Positions 22,101 through 34,229 of a stretch of 64,000 nt of DNA are shown here, one piece after another. Positions within the stretch are counted from its first letter, which is position 1, and each line of letters opens with the position of its first letter. Both the position numbers and the translations under genes were made by a program. Source of the stretch: Dillenia suffruticosa (taxonomy: Eukaryota > Streptophyta > Magnoliopsida > Dilleniales > Dilleniaceae); NCBI GenBank assembly GCA_033439265.1, contig JAVTVX010000009.1, positions 8,397,109 to 8,461,108 on the forward strand, in the 5' to 3' direction. The notes below the pieces were generated by a model. The model saw only the letters and a list, made by a program, of their open reading frames with translations. It ran no database searches and was not told the origin of the DNA.

Positions 22101-25100
22101 ACAATGGATGGATATAGGCCTTCTCGGGCCCACTTGTCGGCCTCCTGGAATATTGGCATGGAAAATCGGCGGGAAGTGATGTTTTTAAGATACTAGGATT
22201 TGAAAGAGAATTTAGATTTCCATGTGAAGAAATTGGCAGAATTTGTTGGATTTCCAATTTCTAAATAGCAAGAGGGAGAGAGTGTGGTGAAGGGAATTGT
22301 GAAGTCTTATAGTTTTGAAAATTTAAGAAATTGAAAGTGAATGAAATGGGAAAAAGACAAATAGGTCCTCTAAAAAACAATGCATATTTTATCAAAGGAA
22401 AGGTTGGTGATTGGACTAATTGTTTTACTCTTCAGTAGTAGAACCTGGAATGAAGCTCATGGAAGACAAGTTCAGTGGATTTGGTTTCAGTTTTAAAGTG
22501 TTTTTGCCCGAATCAAAATAGTCTGTGATGCGGTTTTTGGTGTTATAGTAGCATGCGTGTATCAACATATTTTGGGGTATCAAATTCTCTTAATTAAAAT
22601 TTTGAATTCAAATTTTAATAATAAAAAAAAACCGAAAGAACCAGACCTTAAATGGGTCCCACAATTTGAAATGAATTAGTCGATTAATCCAGATACTAAT
22701 TAATAATAATAAAAAAAGTAATATGCATGTTGTGTCCAATGATAATTTCTCTATTCAAAAATATTTAGTGTACTAGAATCTTGAGTATTACTTTTGCCTA
22801 TGTTTTTGTTGTTTTTGTTTTTATTTGTAAAAATCTGGCCGTCTCTCTACTTATAAAGTTTTTGAACTTTGCATGTAACATTTCATCATAAAATATCTTA
22901 AAAGTAATGATATATATATGAAGAATCTATTAAATTTCCCGATAGATACGAAAGAATAATAATTAATGTCCTAGAAATTGGAACTAATATTCTAAATATC
23001 AAGTACATAATGTACATATTTCGCAAGTATATGAATTATTAATGATGAATAAAATATTTTATCATTTTTACGAAAATTATTACCAAAATACCAATTTAAT
23101 TAACAATTCATAATATTAAAAAAAAAAAAAACCTTGATGGAAGTAATTAAAAACAAAACTTAATTAAACTTGATCTAAAAATGTTGATTTCAATTATAAA
23201 AAAATAAAATAAAAATATCCTATTGCACTTACTATTAAACCCGAATTTTAAAGAATTCACTTTGAATTTCTTTTGTATGAAAAATCAAGGTCATGAACAC
23301 TTTCTCAAGTATCACCAAGCATATTCTTCTACAAAAATCCTCTTATCTTTAGCATGAATTTAATTACAGAAAAATATATTAAGATCTAGATTCTTTGTAA
23401 TCAATCATATTTCATTAATGATTTCCTATTAATGTCTCGCAACGATAATGTCACATAATTTTCTTCAGGGCTGTGCAAATCATATGCACTACATCTCTCG
23501 ATTCGATTATGAATCTCAAATCAATCTATTTAGTAGTAATAAATACGAAAAATGATAATTAAACAACATAAAAAGTAAGAGAAAGATTTATTCAATCTCT
23601 AAGGAGACAGTTTAGTGGTTACAATCCCCTCCCCTAACCTGATAATTCCAGATTCTAATTTCTGTGTAATAAAAAAAGAGAAAGATCTATTCATACAATT
23701 AAAGGTCACTCAGCCAGAGGGTGGAAACCACAAATAATTAGCAAGTAAATACAAATGCATATCCAATGCATAATTATTTTAAAAAAAATGTTTATAAGTA
23801 GTATGATAGTGATCGAACTTATAACTTCTTTCAAAAGTTTTTTTTTAATTTATATTATTTGATTTTTATTAGAACAAAATATTTTTTTATAAAGTCTTAA
23901 TCACTATAAATTACATTTGACTTGTTTTTAGATAGTAATGATTATTTGTTTTACGAATTACCCATGCATACTATTAGTTGTTTCCATATATGTTTAAGGT
24001 GGAACTTTGGGATTTGAAGAATCTCAACAAAAAGAGTGGGATAATAAAGTTTCACCAAAATTAGTATTTAAATTTTGTTTCTTCCTATTGATTTATTGAA
24101 TTATATGCAAGGGTGGATGTATAATATATTAAATAGGAGTGTACAATATTCGGTTTTAACCGAATATCCGATCTAATCAAATTCAAAATTTACATATTGG
24201 AATTCGATTTTCGAATTTTGAATCGGTTTTCATTTAAAACCGAATTTCGAGTTTTATTTTCAATTCGAGTTTCAAATTGAGTTTTTAATACAAATTAGAA
24301 TCGAAAATCAAATTCAAATTCAAATACAATTTTTGAATACTAAATCGAATAGAATTCAATTCCGAATCAGGGCTTCTTTCTTCACCATGAAAGTATAAAA
24401 GAATCTTTTAAAAATTAATTCATTAAATTTTATGTTAAATGACATATAAGTCTTTTTAATATATGATATTAAAAAAATCAAATTCTTTTTATTCATTTTA
24501 ATTCGAATTCAAATAAAAAATTAAACTTTAAATTTGATCGGATTGAATTTTAATTTGATCGAATTCATTATAATTTTTAATTTGAGATCAAAACAAATTA
24601 ACGAAAAGAACTCAAAAACCGAACCAATAAACGCCTAACATTGAGAGGGGCAAATGACTGTACTTAAATTTTAAAAATTTTTATTAAATATATAAAAGAC
24701 TCCGTCAATGACCACAAGTAATAATTAAGTTTTTGATTTGATATGATCGGTGACGTAGGCATTATATCTTAATATAGAATTTTTTTTATTATATTAGCAT
24801 CTCATGTTCACGTCATCACCCATCATCACAACAAGTAAACAATGTCAGTACATAACGTTTTTTATTAACAGTGCGAATTCAAAAACTCATATTTAAAATT
24901 AAAAAAATTTAAGTATAATAAAATACATTTTAAATATTTAATTAAAATTTCAGGCTTAAATTAAAAGAAATTTACATGTAATTTTCTTAAAAATTTATTA
25001 TTCGGAAAGAAAAAGTCAACAGCAATAGCACATTTTCACTCGTGTAGTCATCTAAAACTATTTTAATTGATCTTTTTTTTTTATATATTATTAGAAAAAT

Positions 25101-25444
25101 TATGCTATACCATATTTTATCGTATCGATGGTTGATTTGTTTTTAATGAAAAGGAGTTTAAGCTATTAATACAGTGCCCACCTTGGATCTCATGCATAGA
25201 ATAGAATACTTTACACTTCCAACCGAAAAAAAAAAAAAAAAAAAAACTTTACAGAACGTACGAGCATTTTAAATTAATTTTTTTCTATTAATCTATATGT
25301 GTTTTTTGTTTTTGTTTTACTTGGTTTTTATTTTTTTTATTTTTATTTTTCCATAAGAGAACTTTCTTTGATTGACAATGATAGCATTCGCTGGCCCATG
25401 ACCTTACCGACAAGAACCGAGAAAGGCTTGTGCTCAGCAGATCA
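22101..25444. other. Long AT-rich intergenic stretch
   Basis: No gene found. At 24130-24620 there is a dense run of degenerate words built on AATTCGAAT, TTCGATTTTCGAATTTTG and CGGTTTTAACCGAAT, which looks like a decayed repeat. A 22-base poly(A) tract lies at about 25225-25247. Confidence 0.55.
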
Positions 25445-25583
25445 CAAAAGATATGCTGACAAAAGGATGAAAAAAGACTCTACTGGTGCCACTTGATGAG
25501 TGTTGAACTTTAATAGCAGCACCCAGCTGGCTGCCGCGCGGCAACAACTATGGGCTGTGGTAGGGACTATGGGTTCGACTCAT
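25445..25583 (+). repeat. Dispersed repeat with Pol III-like boxes, copy 2, cut by an LTR element
   Basis: Second copy of the repeat at 8430-8595. It keeps the box B-like GGGTTCGACTC at 25571-25581 and then stops, because the LTR element starts at 25584. Confidence 0.55.
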
Positions 25584-26257
25584 TGATGGGTATTCTCTCG
25601 GTGAAATCATCAAAACGATGGTGCACTCTTTTCAATAAGAGCACAAAACTGATAGAAAAATGATGGTTTTAAAGTGGAACCGTGGACCTATTAAGTTACG
25701 TTATAAAAATCTCTTACATAATATATGATTAAGGATTTGAACATACCTTTAAGCAAGAAGCATCGTAAATCTATTATTTTGAACTATAAAAATCACTCGA
25801 ATAGTATATAATTTAAGAGAGTATTTGTTTTAACTCCAAAAGATAAACACTCTTTCAAAATAAAGAGAAATTTTTATTTTTATTTCTCAAAGGATTAATT
25901 ACAATTTTGGAGAAAGACGTATTTATAAATTAAAGGAATGGAGATTGAAGATCTCATTACATCTTAATTATTCATCGAGGATGGCTTTTGATCATATTCA
26001 TTACAAACTCTAAATTTTAAATTTCCTTTTTTATTGCATATTATTATATTTATTTATTTGTATTTATTTCTAAACCTTTTGTTTTTTCATGACTCTTGGT
26101 CTTCTAGAAAATTTTCTTTTGAACCATAAATGAGCTTGGGTTTGATGTCTTGCTGGCTCGGTCCTGGGGTTGTGTAGTTTCTTCTTTTATTGGGTTGTAT
26201 GGCTTGGTGGGTTAAGACTCCTCTTAGACTTGCAAGATCGATCTTGGGGATTGAACA
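25584..26257 (-). repeat. 3' LTR of the minus-strand element
   Basis: On the + strand it starts TGATGGGTATTCTCTC and ends ATTGAACA. It shares with the right LTR blocks such as gaacctattatg-type wording, ggattaagg(g)tttgaa, and ttgttgggttgtatggcttg (here tattgggttgtatggcttg), then cttgcaagatcgatcttg. Confidence 0.78.
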
Positions 26258-27570
26258 ATTGCCCCTCCTTAAATTGTCTTCAAGATCAAAAGTTGGATAG
26301 TAGTGGACTATCATCCAAACATGCTCCTAAGTGACATCAAGTCTTTCCTTGTAATCCATTCTTCATGGCAGGCGTGCTGTGTTTGGCATATCACATGGTT
26401 GTCGATAATATCCTATGGCACAAGGACTATATTTCTAATTTCATCCATTGGCATGGTAGCGGTTACATATGAGAGATCCATTATATGCTTCCTTAGTCAT
26501 TTTTTTTAATGAAAAACTGGATTCACTTGGGGTTGAAAGGAAGGTGTATTTCTTACATGTAACCCCTACCATGCCAATGGATGAAACTAAGAACATAGCG
26601 TAATACCAAACTTGGAGCTTCATGATGACTCATTTGGGGTCTTTTTTCTTTGTGAGAAGGTAACAGAGATATACCCATTCTTTGACTTTGAAATTGTTCT
26701 CGAGCCGAATATAAACGAAGTCAATAGAATCATTCAATGGTTCAAGCCATCGGGTAAGAGTCTTTGAGTGGGAATGTTTCTTTGGGCTACTATCTTGAAC
26801 TCCTTTGGGGCTGGTAGGTTTGGTTTTGGGACATTAGGATGCTCCTTTGGACCATCATATTTGGCATTCTTTTGGATCGAAAGTGTGAAGTATATTGACT
26901 TTTTCGGCTGATGGGTGTATTGGTTTTTTTGGTTGATGGTTTTTGTATCCTTTTGGGCTGACATTGAGTAGTGGACCGGTTTTTTTAGGTCACTGAATTT
27001 TGTCTCTTTTTGGGCATGTAGACTTGGCATTGAAGCTAATCACTTTGGGGCATAGAATTGGGTCTTACTTTGGACTTGTGGGTTTGACATGGTGTTTAGA
27101 GACGTTGCAATAGCTATGATACTTTTTTGGGCTTCATGTGTTGCTGTACACGTTTGTTCAGCAACGACACAATCCTTTTGTCAATGCTTTTAACTATTTC
27201 AATGATGGTGAGAAAGTTTTGCTCAATGCAAGTAAAACGTCAGTCCATTTGCATCAAGTGTTAGTTAGATTCTTTCCTTGCTAATTGGTTGGCCTCCACG
27301 TGAATCTCAAGGGCTTCAAGTCTCTCACGTTGAGTTGGGATTTTTTTGACCAAGGTGGTGGTTAGGATGAAATGTAAAGGGTAGATTTTTTTTGTGAATG
27401 AAGGGTGTGTGTTATGGTCAGAGGATGGAATGTTGCAAGGATATGTGTGTGGTTTAGGATTGAAATGGTGTAGGTAGAATGGATGTACTCTCAATGACAT
27501 TCTCTCAATGAAATGATCTCTCAATGAAATGTGGCAATGGATTGCCAATTCTTGCTGAAAGCACAAAAAA
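26258..27570 (-). pseudogene. Internal region with gag-like remnant
   Basis: Minus-strand patches are open but broken by stops. The frame at 27261-27566 ends LEALEIHVEANQLARKESN, and after its stop the reading continues with a helical, charged segment (IEQNFLTIIEIVKSIDKRI). This resembles the N-terminal coiled part of plant gypsy gag proteins. A second frame at 26734-27030 is Lys/Pro-rich with internal repeats (QKDTK, QKNAK, KKPVHYS) and no recognised domain. Near the right LTR the words ctctcaatgaaatg repeat in tandem at about 27499-27531. Confidence 0.45.
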
Positions 27571-28253
27571 TGATGGGTACTCTCTCAATAAAAGCATCAA
27601 TATGATCGGGTATTCTCTTAATGCGAGCACCAAAATAATGGGTACTTGGATCTAGGGTTAATGATTGGATATGATTTTAGAGTGAAATCATGAACCTATT
27701 ATGCTACTTCAAAGGGATCTCTCACTAGTGTGTGGATTAAGGGTTTGAATAATGGAAGAAAAACCGTGAGCCGACTACTTTCCATCGCAGAAGTCACTTG
27801 AGTAGTGTGTAATTTAAGGGAAAACTTGCTTCCTTAAGCTCCTAAGGATAAAAACTATTTCAAAATAAGAGAGAGATTTGTGTTTTACTTTTCAAAGGGA
27901 TGATTACAATCATGAGGGAGAGACCTATTTATAGGATAAGGGGAGGTTAAACCAAATGTTTCATTATATCTTAACTGTCCATTAAGCATGGTTTTCAATC
28001 ACATTCATTACAATCTCTAACTTTTAGATTTCTTTTTTTATTACACATTATTATTTTTATTTATTTCTAAATCTTTTGTATTCTCAAAACTCTTGACTTT
28101 CTAAGAAGCCTCTTTTCTTTTCTTTGAACCACAAGTGAGTTTGGCTTGGACTCTTGGTTGCTCAAGTTTGAGGTTGTAAATTTTCTTTCTTTGTTGGGTT
28201 GTATGGCTTGATGGACCAAAACTTTTCTTGGACTTGCAAGGTCGATCTTGACA
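27571..28253 (-). repeat. 5' LTR of the minus-strand element
   Basis: On the + strand it starts TGATGGGTACTCTCTC and ends TCTTGACA. Similar in length and order of conserved blocks to 25584-26257, with scattered substitutions and small indels. Confidence 0.78.
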
Positions 28254-29862
28254 TGATGGGTTTTGTTGTACCTAAAATGGTTTCTTGAGTTTGATTGGTT
28301 TCTTATAGTTCATGATTTGCCTCACTAGGTCTGATCCTGTCGTGAATGGTCATCTTGGGATTTGCAATAGCCATCCTGTGACACCGCCTCGTCCTATTTG
28401 TCTAGCTAATAATCTTGTTTGTACCAGGCTGGTTTGCCATGCTAGATGGAAACATAATCTGATGTTGTGCCATTTTTCTCCTTGGGATTTGTGAGTTTCT
28501 GGGCCTTTCTTGGAAAATTGGCGAATAAATTTGTGCAAGTGCTCTTGTTTCTCTCGGTTATGCATCTATATGCATGCATTCCTTTAGTGGCTTTTCTCGA
28601 AGAGAGAAAACGAAAACAATGAAGAAAGAAAAGAATGGAAAACCTTGATATTCTTCTTCTTTTGCCTCTCCGCCGTTTGGTTGCCAAAAGTCGACCTTCT
28701 AATCTTCCTCTGTCTTTACATTCCCCTCCTAAAATTGAAAAGTATTAGATTACAAGAAATATACAAGTTTTCAAAATTTTTATCAAAGCAAGGTTGAGGT
28801 ATTTTTCGTCAAGTGAAATGCCTAAAATGCCCTTGACGAAACTTGAAGAGAATGCTGAGTTTCATGTGGGCGCAAGCACACTAGTGTATATATGATGCGG
28901 ACCCGGACCTAGGGTCAACTAAGAACGCCTATTGAGCTTTCTTTGCCGGAAAGATGGGGTTGAAGGGTTGGAGTGCACCTTCTTCACAGCCCCTATGTGA
29001 CATGAAGGAGAGTGGTTGGAGATGGGTTGGGTCGTTGAGGTTGGTTGAAAGGATTTGAATACAATTCGTTGGGGAAGAATCACGAGACTCACTACTTTGT
29101 AACGCAAGGATCATTCAAGTAGTGATTTCTGAATTCAATGAATATTTAAGTACAAAATATTTATAAATAAAAATCTTGTATCACTAACCAAATTATCAGA
29201 TCCTTTACGATTACAAAAAAGATGGATAAGTATACTAAATACATATTACATATTCCATGTTACAGATTACGTATTATAGTTCTCTTCAGCTGTTATCATA
29301 ACAGAGTCCAATGTTCTCACTACAATCAACCAAGCAATTAATTAACAACTGCAACAAAAAAAAAATAGATATTGTCAACAAGAAAGTAATTATTAATTGG
29401 CTACAGATCATAGTTTCTAAACAATGAATGATCAGTTGGAAAATGTACAAAATACAAATAGGATATCAAAGGATTTTTGAGAACTAAAAGTGTATAAAGA
29501 ATTACCAGCCTAAATAAGACAACATTCCAAACTTTAATTAAATATAAGTAAGATATCAGAGGATTATTAATGTTTTCTGTACCTTGGTTATTGTTAGTAG
29601 GTCAATATAGTTAAATATATATATATATATATATATTTTTTGAATTATGCTCATCTATGCCTAGACAAACTTTCTTTTTAATAAATTTATGAATTTGCAT
29701 ATAACCTAATTTGGAAAAGAAAAACAGACAACCATCGTTAGACAGAAGTTCCCACTGCAAGCAATGTATACAGATTAGTTATATTCTCATTAGCCACAAT
29801 TGTTTCATAAGCACAGGAAAAAAAGACTGATGACATACAACTGGCAAAATGAATTGAGGGAT

Positions 29863-29866
<4 letters not shown>
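28254..29866. other. Intergenic stretch, no recognised gene
   Basis: Short frames exist on both strands at 28312-28690 and 28919-29114 but none resembles a known protein and none is long. An (AT)n run lies at about 29613-29635. Confidence 0.5.
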
Positions 29867-29900
<34 letters not shown>

Positions 29901-30090
29901 TCTTGACTTAGACCACTACTCGGTATCTGAGATTTCATCCCGATTAAATCTGAATCGACCGCTATAAGTTTCACTTTTTGACAGAGCAGATCTTTTAACA
30001 GAGATTTCTCCATTCCCATGAGGAGTCGAACTCCCATATGATTAAGGGGTAATAGATCCCTTGTGGGAAGATAACTAGTTTGCAAACTAA
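29867..30090 (-). mobile_element. tRNA-derived SINE with long poly(A) tail
   Basis: On the minus strand: a tRNA-like head with box B GGAGTTCGACTCC (complement of about 30021-30033), a preceding tRNA-like stretch, about 120 bp of unrelated body, and a 31-base poly(A) tail (T run 29867-29897 on the + strand). The minus-strand frame crossing it, with its poly-Lys run, is spurious. No target duplication was found. Confidence 0.7.
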
Positions 30091-30234
30091 CATATCAAGA
30101 AAAGAGGCGATTAATTTAGACACAAAGTATCATAAAAAATAACATATCATAAATCGAAGACAACTAACATATCAAGTTCGTAAACATAAAAAGTAATTCA
30201 ACAATAAAATATCATAAATAGAAGACAACTAGTA

Positions 30235-30475
30235 TCATTACATCCATTTCCAAACAACCAATCTCTCATACAAATCAAAGTTTCAACAGTTTCAGCGTAA
30301 GAGTACTTCAATATTGATCAAAAACCCGACCATCGGAGCTAAATGCAGATTCTGATGCAACTGTGATTACTGGAATTGTTAAATATCACGAGCCATTTTT
30401 GTAAGTTCAGGATAACGATATTGATTAGCTCTCCAATATCACAAGACATCAGATTTCTTAGGATAACTTGTATTC
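30235..30475 (-). pseudogene. hAT transposase C-terminal fragment
   Basis: The minus strand encodes, with stops, ILTIPVITVASESAFSSDGR-type sequence at about 30320-30385. This is the hAT family C-terminal dimerisation motif (usually IPASSVASERVFSxGGRV). It is followed by LTLKLLKL and a CLEMD end matching the LICxxDW region. No other part of a transposase or terminal repeats were seen nearby. Confidence 0.6.
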
Positions 30476-31227
30476 AAAAATCGAAATCCCAATCGAAATC
30501 AAAATTAAAAAACTTAGAAATCAAAATCTAAATCAAAATCCATACCACTTGTTTGGTTCAATTTTTGGAATAAATAGAATTATCATTATTAATATTTGAT
30601 TTGTAAATTTTTTTTAAATAAGAATCATGTGATTGTCAATTTTAACTATGATAAAAAGTACTTTTATGACTTAATTTTTTTTATTAAAGCTCGTCATGGT
30701 AAAAAAAATATTTGATAAAAAAATGACTTTTCTTTGCTACAGTAACCATAGATTATTTGTCACCACTTCTTCATGACCGTCCGTCATTACGGCACTTTCA
30801 TCGCTGACAAAGAGCAAAATTAATTGCTGAAGAAGATCAATCGAAGGACATAGGTAACAGATGATCAAAGTAATTTCATCTGCAAACTTCAAATTTCATA
30901 TAATAACACGTTAAAATCAAATTTTTAGCTTTGAGGGGAGAGAGAGAGAGAGAGAGAGAGAGAGATACCGGGGATGTAATGGAAGGGCTGTAGACAATTT
31001 TGAAAATCAGAAATAAAATACTAAATATAAATAAAAGGTATGAATAGAAAAAACGGAGGGCAACCCATAGTGTATAATAATATATAGCTTAGAGCTTTTT
31101 TCCATATGACATCCCCCATAGTAGGAGTTGAAACCTTGACGGTTAAGTAATTGCGGCCTTCCAAATAGGAACGGGCTAATCCATAGATATGCCATGAAGT
31201 TACAAGTAACGGAAGGACTGTAGAAGA
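30476..31227. other. Intergenic stretch with (GA)n run
   Basis: No gene recognised. A (GA)n microsatellite lies at about 30937-30965. Confidence 0.55.
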
Positions 31228-31232
31228 TGTTG

Positions 31233-31603
31233 TGTAAGTTATGGATACCGGGTCGGGTCGCCCATGTGGGTTTGACTCAAATCCATTCCCTTAAATCCAT
31301 TTAAATTTTCAAAAGGAGGGAAGAGAGGGAGTGGTTTTTTATGAGAAAAACCAACTCTTAACTCCCTTTAACCATCCATCATGCTTGAAGGTTGAAAGAG
31401 AAAATAAGCACATTTTTGTGAGAGAAAAAAAAGATCTACACAATAATTCCATTGCATGAAAAAGTCTCTTGGATTGTGAACGAAAAGGAGATTGATTCAC
31501 TGGTGACATTTTTCAGACCCATATATCAAAAAGGTTAGTGATCCGACCCTAGATTTTTGGAAATTAAATAATTTCGCTATAAATGCATAAGAGAATGCTT
31601 TCA
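31233..31603 (+). repeat. 5' LTR of the non-autonomous element
   Basis: Nearly identical in length to the 3' LTR with scattered substitutions (for example ggataccgggtcgggtcgcc against gggtactggatcggatcgcc), implying moderate age. Confidence 0.93.
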
Positions 31604-31604
31604 T

Positions 31605-31616
31605 TGGTATCAGAAC
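31605..31616 (+). promoter_or_regulatory. Primer-binding site (initiator Met tRNA)
   Basis: TGGTATCAGAAC lies one base after the 5' LTR and complements the 3' end of initiator Met tRNA apart from one base. Confidence 0.85.
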
Positions 31617-32172
31617 ATGATTTACAGTGTTTCCTATGTTTTGATATATTTTCGAGTTTTATTTTTTTTTTAAAATTGAAAATGGTAACTTTGATTATAG
31701 ATCACGAAATGTTTTGAAATTTGACAGGTAGAGTATCCATGATATTAGGAATTGATCTGTAAAGTTTCATGTATGGCCGTTATATATTTTTGAAGAAAAA
31801 TGAAACCTTAGTCAAAAATCAAAATGTTAATATCTATTTACATGATAGGTTTCATGATTTAGTACTTATATGGTTAAATTCCCCATAAAAAATCCTTTCC
31901 AACCATATAAAAAACATGTAAAACGGTTCAAAAATGAATGAGATATGGCTTAGGAAAATTAAGATTAAAATGAAGAAAAAAATTTTCTGCATGAAGAAGA
32001 CGAACAGTGACGTCTGCAGTGACGTCAGCATAGTCCTACTCTCGGGCCGTGGGCTGTGAAGCCCAAACATCATGATCCAGAGCTCAGATCAGAAAATTGA
32101 CAGCACCATTAGATTCAGAGACCCCAAAAATGGGGGGGTAGGCAAAATCCCATGGCCGGATTCCTCCGGGAA

Positions 32173-32205
32173 GGCGGCGCGTGGGCGAGTCACCCACGCG
32201 CCGCC
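32173..32205 (+). promoter_or_regulatory. Perfect 13-bp GC-rich hairpin in the retroelement leader
   Basis: Arms GGCGGCGCGTGGG (32173-32185) and CCCACGCGCCGCC (32193-32205) are exact inverse complements around a 7-base loop cgagtca. The block GGCGCGTG recurs at about 32215 and 32225. It lies about 570 bp after the primer site in an otherwise AT-rich element. A packaging or dimerisation signal is a reasonable inference; nothing proves it. Confidence 0.8.
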
Positions 32206-32539
32206 GCCACCAAGTGGCGCGTGAGGGCGCGTGACATGCCCTCTCAGGCCTCGTTTTTTTTTTTTTTTTTTGATTGTTTTTCTGTATTTTTAAATTATTA
32301 TTATTTTTTGACTGAAAATATCCATTAAGTTTAAATTAGTAAATTTTATTTGAAAATTACAGAAAAATCAATTAACAAGTGAGACAAATTTTTGAAAATC
32401 TCTCACATGTTTGAAAAAACATTTTCTAGTTTATGCCTGCATGAATTAAATTTTTATAACACATATTTGATTTGTACTCATTGATTTAAATATAAATTGT
32501 AAATGGTGTTTTAAAATTTTTTGGTTGGCTTCGTACCCA

Positions 32540-32901
32540 ATTTAATGGTTATCCCATTTTAGGGATATGGTGAGAATCAGACGTATTCTTGCACCTTTCC
32601 GGGGAGATGCAGAGATGAGAGAACTCCGGAACGTTTGGCAAAGTTATATATGATGTTGCACTATAAGATAAAAGCAACGCATACTTTGCCACAACATTTG
32701 TGGGTTATGAGTCGAAAACGTTATGAAGTTCGGCGTTTGGGTCACTGGTTTGGAGGCAACGAAGCGGAGATTAAAATTATAAGAAACTCCCTCCCTGATC
32801 ATTTGATTGGAATGACTGATAAAATATTAGAGGATAATAAGTGGCTCTACCTCAAAGATTTCAGACTAAAATTGCTTAAGATGTGGGAGCTAGAGAGATA
32901 G
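32540..32901 (+). pseudogene. Short unrecognised coding-like stretch inside the element
   Basis: An 88-codon frame at 32635-32901 is rich in basic and aromatic residues (KRYEVRRLGHWFGG; NSLPDHLIGMTDKILEDNKW). Placement after the leader suggests a gag remnant, and SLPDHL loosely echoes the SLPxxF motif of Copia gag, but I do not recognise a domain. An upstream in-phase patch reads DMVRIRRILAPFRGDAEMREL. Confidence 0.3.
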
Positions 32902-33859
32902 AGATTAAAATAAAAAGGGCATTGTCTCTAAAGATCAATGGCTCTACACCCCAAACTGTTAGGAGATTCACTCCGAGAGATAGACTTTCAGTTGGGATGG
33001 TCAATATGGTCACTCGCATGTATATGGAAGATAAGAAAGATAAGAAAAAAAAATGATTATATATATATATTTTTCTTTGTGCATAGTTATCTATTGTAAT
33101 GAGAACAATGCCATGAACATATGATATAATTTTTTTTCTTTATATATATATATCAACAATGTACATATTTTGTATATTTATGCGAGCATGTGAAAAGATA
33201 TGTTCTAAATTCACATGATTTTAGTGTGAGTTTTTTATATTGGTAGAATTTAAGTAATTCTCACCTAAAACTGAAAAAATTTTATTACTTTGAAATCAAA
33301 TTTATGATAATCAAACATTTGTATGATGGATAATGATTGGAAACTTAGTGATCTTTTGAGTTTACATCTTATGTTCGTTTATGATAAATTTATTAGATTT
33401 CATGTACAAAATTATATGAATGAATAAGTATGCCAATAGATCATGATTGATTCGGTTTTGCGGTGCATGACTTGGAAAGCAGCTAAAATGAAGTGGAAAG
33501 ATAGTAGTGCGAAAGGAAGACTATCTTAAAGTTTGTACGTAATTTTTGTATTCACAGACTGGACAGTTATGTTTTTAACTTGATATTCTGAAATATAATT
33601 GTGAATACATAGTTAAAATGAGTCAAGTATACTCTTGTTCATTAATAGAGGGATAAGAGGTACAGTGACTCTGTATATAGTAAAAGAGATCTGGGGTATA
33701 GCGAGACTTGATGTCCTCATTATATATCCTTAACCGGTGTATAGCTATGAGCTCTTGATGTACTCGCTGGTCATACGATCCATTTGTCTGTATGAAATCG
33801 ATTGTATATGGAAGTGATTAAGCAAAATGTAGGTCTAACCCTCATGTGCGAGTGAGAGA

Positions 33860-34229
33860 TGTAAGTTATGGGTACTGGATCGGATCGCCCATGTGGGTTT
33901 GACCCAAACACATTCCCTTAATTCCATTTGAATTTTCAAAAGGAGGGAAGGGAGAGAGTGATTTTTTATGGGAAAAACCAACTCTTAACTCCCTTTAACC
34001 ATCCATCATGCTTGAAGGTTGAAAGAGAAAATAAGCACATTTTTGTGAGAAAAAAAAAGATCTACACAATAATTCCATTGCATGAAAAAGTCTCTTGGAT
34101 TGTGAACGAAAAGAAGATTAATCCATTGGTGATATTTTTCGGACTCGTACATCGAAAAGGTTAGTGAGCCGACCCAAAATCTTGGGACATTAAATAATTT
34201 CGCTGTAAATGTATAAGAGAATGCTTTCA
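33860..34229 (+). repeat. 3' LTR of the non-autonomous element
   Basis: Preceded by gcgagtgagaga, a weak purine-rich tract. Ends in TTTCA just before the second TGTTG. Confidence 0.93.

Larger units (their letters stand above)
25584..28253 (-). mobile_element. Non-autonomous LTR retrotransposon, probably Ty3/gypsy-derived
   Basis: Two similar direct repeats of about 680 bp (25584-26257 and 27571-28253) enclose 1.3 kb. Minus-strand orientation is inferred. Next to the left LTR, the minus strand reads ttaaggaggggcaat, a good polypurine tract, just before TGTTCAATCCCC. The internal region holds only a gag-like remnant near the right LTR. There is no protease, integrase or reverse transcriptase, so it is a deletion derivative. 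LTRs differ at many positions, so the insertion is not recent. I found no clean target duplication. Confidence 0.78.

Noticed and set aside
29738-30085. 115-codon minus-strand frame with a poly-Lys run
   Set aside because: It reads through the SINE and its poly(A) tail.
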